DNA from: Azospirillum baldaniorum
GTDB taxonomy: Bacteria > Pseudomonadota > Alphaproteobacteria > Azospirillales > Azospirillaceae
Reading direction: 5' to 3'
DNA: 64,000 nucleotides
Assembly: GCF_003119195.2 (NCBI RefSeq)
Contig: NZ_CP022254.1
Location: 293,501-357,500, forward strand
In this document: positions 63,958 to 64,000 of the stretch, one piece after another
Layout of the letters: every line of letters starts with the position of its first letter
Numbering within the stretch: the stretch's first letter is position 1
The notes under the pieces: model-generated
The model's input: only the letters and a program-made list of their open reading frames with translations
What the model was told of the DNA's origin: nothing
The model's database searches: none
Translations under genes and position numbers: made by a program

Positions 63958-64000
63958 ATCGAACTCCCGGTAGGGCTGCCCGGTCCGGCCGGAGCGCGCC

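Noticed and set aside
1..64000. CRISPR arrays, tRNA or rRNA genes, insertion sequences
   Set aside because: No regularly spaced repeats, no cloverleaf-like or rRNA-like segments and no transposase genes were recognised.

Overview
The window is a 64 kb piece of a high-GC alphaproteobacterial chromosome. The block dusB(nifR3)-ntrB-ntrC, ntrY-ntrX, trkA, a D-amino-acid-type aminotransferase, a HAD phosphatase, hfq and hflX is a hallmark of Rhodospirillales and Rhizobiales. Together with the fused ispDF and the nifR3-ntrBC arrangement it points to Azospirillum or a close relative. The genus is inferred from gene content and order; no database was searched.

Layout. 1-6.1 kb: end of lpdA, lipA, ratA-like, then pncC and ispDF on the minus strand, a CcsA/YpjD-like membrane protein, and dusB. 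5.1-12.7 kb: the nitrogen-control cluster dusB-ntrB-ntrC, a strong stem-loop, then ntrY-ntrX with an intrinsic terminator. 12.7-18.2 kb: an AT-rich island with a small unrecognised beta-rich protein, then trkA-dat-HAD and hfq-hflX. 18.2-21.9 kb: small, mostly unrecognised or exported proteins, an inositol-monophosphatase-family enzyme and mazG. 21.9-29.1 kb (minus strand): a six-gene membrane complex related to hydrogenase-4/complex I (hyfB-C-E-F-G-I) whose large subunit lacks the cysteines that bind the NiFe centre. Its 396-base leader holds an intrinsic terminator. 29.5-33.7 kb: tex, a PAS-GGDEF cyclase and a LysE exporter.

33.8-37.3 kb (minus strand) is the clearest accessory region. A CI/LexA-like regulator is followed by a YqaJ-type exonuclease, a putative single-strand annealing protein and two small unknown genes. 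This is a phage-type recombination module with no phage structural, lysis or integrase genes in view. Candidate operators lie upstream of the regulator.

37.5-52.4 kb is a mosaic of mostly single genes: a YbjQ-family protein, an exported MetX-like hydrolase, a single-domain response regulator, lone ABC and TRAP binding proteins, a GST, a GH13 glucosidase, topoisomerase IB, an Rsm22-like methyltransferase, a lipoprotein, a chemoreceptor and a lytic transglycosylase. 52.7-64 kb holds two RND efflux systems. The first (tetR-adaptor-permease) has a frameshift at a G6 run in the permease. The second (permease and adaptor, minus strand) lacks one of the two adjacent transmembrane aspartates typical of the family. 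Between them are a TauE/SafE exporter, a LysR regulator and a compound inverted repeat of REP/BIME type.

Start codons were chosen from ribosome-binding sites and family alignment and are inferences. No tRNA, rRNA, CRISPR array, insertion sequence or replication origin was seen.
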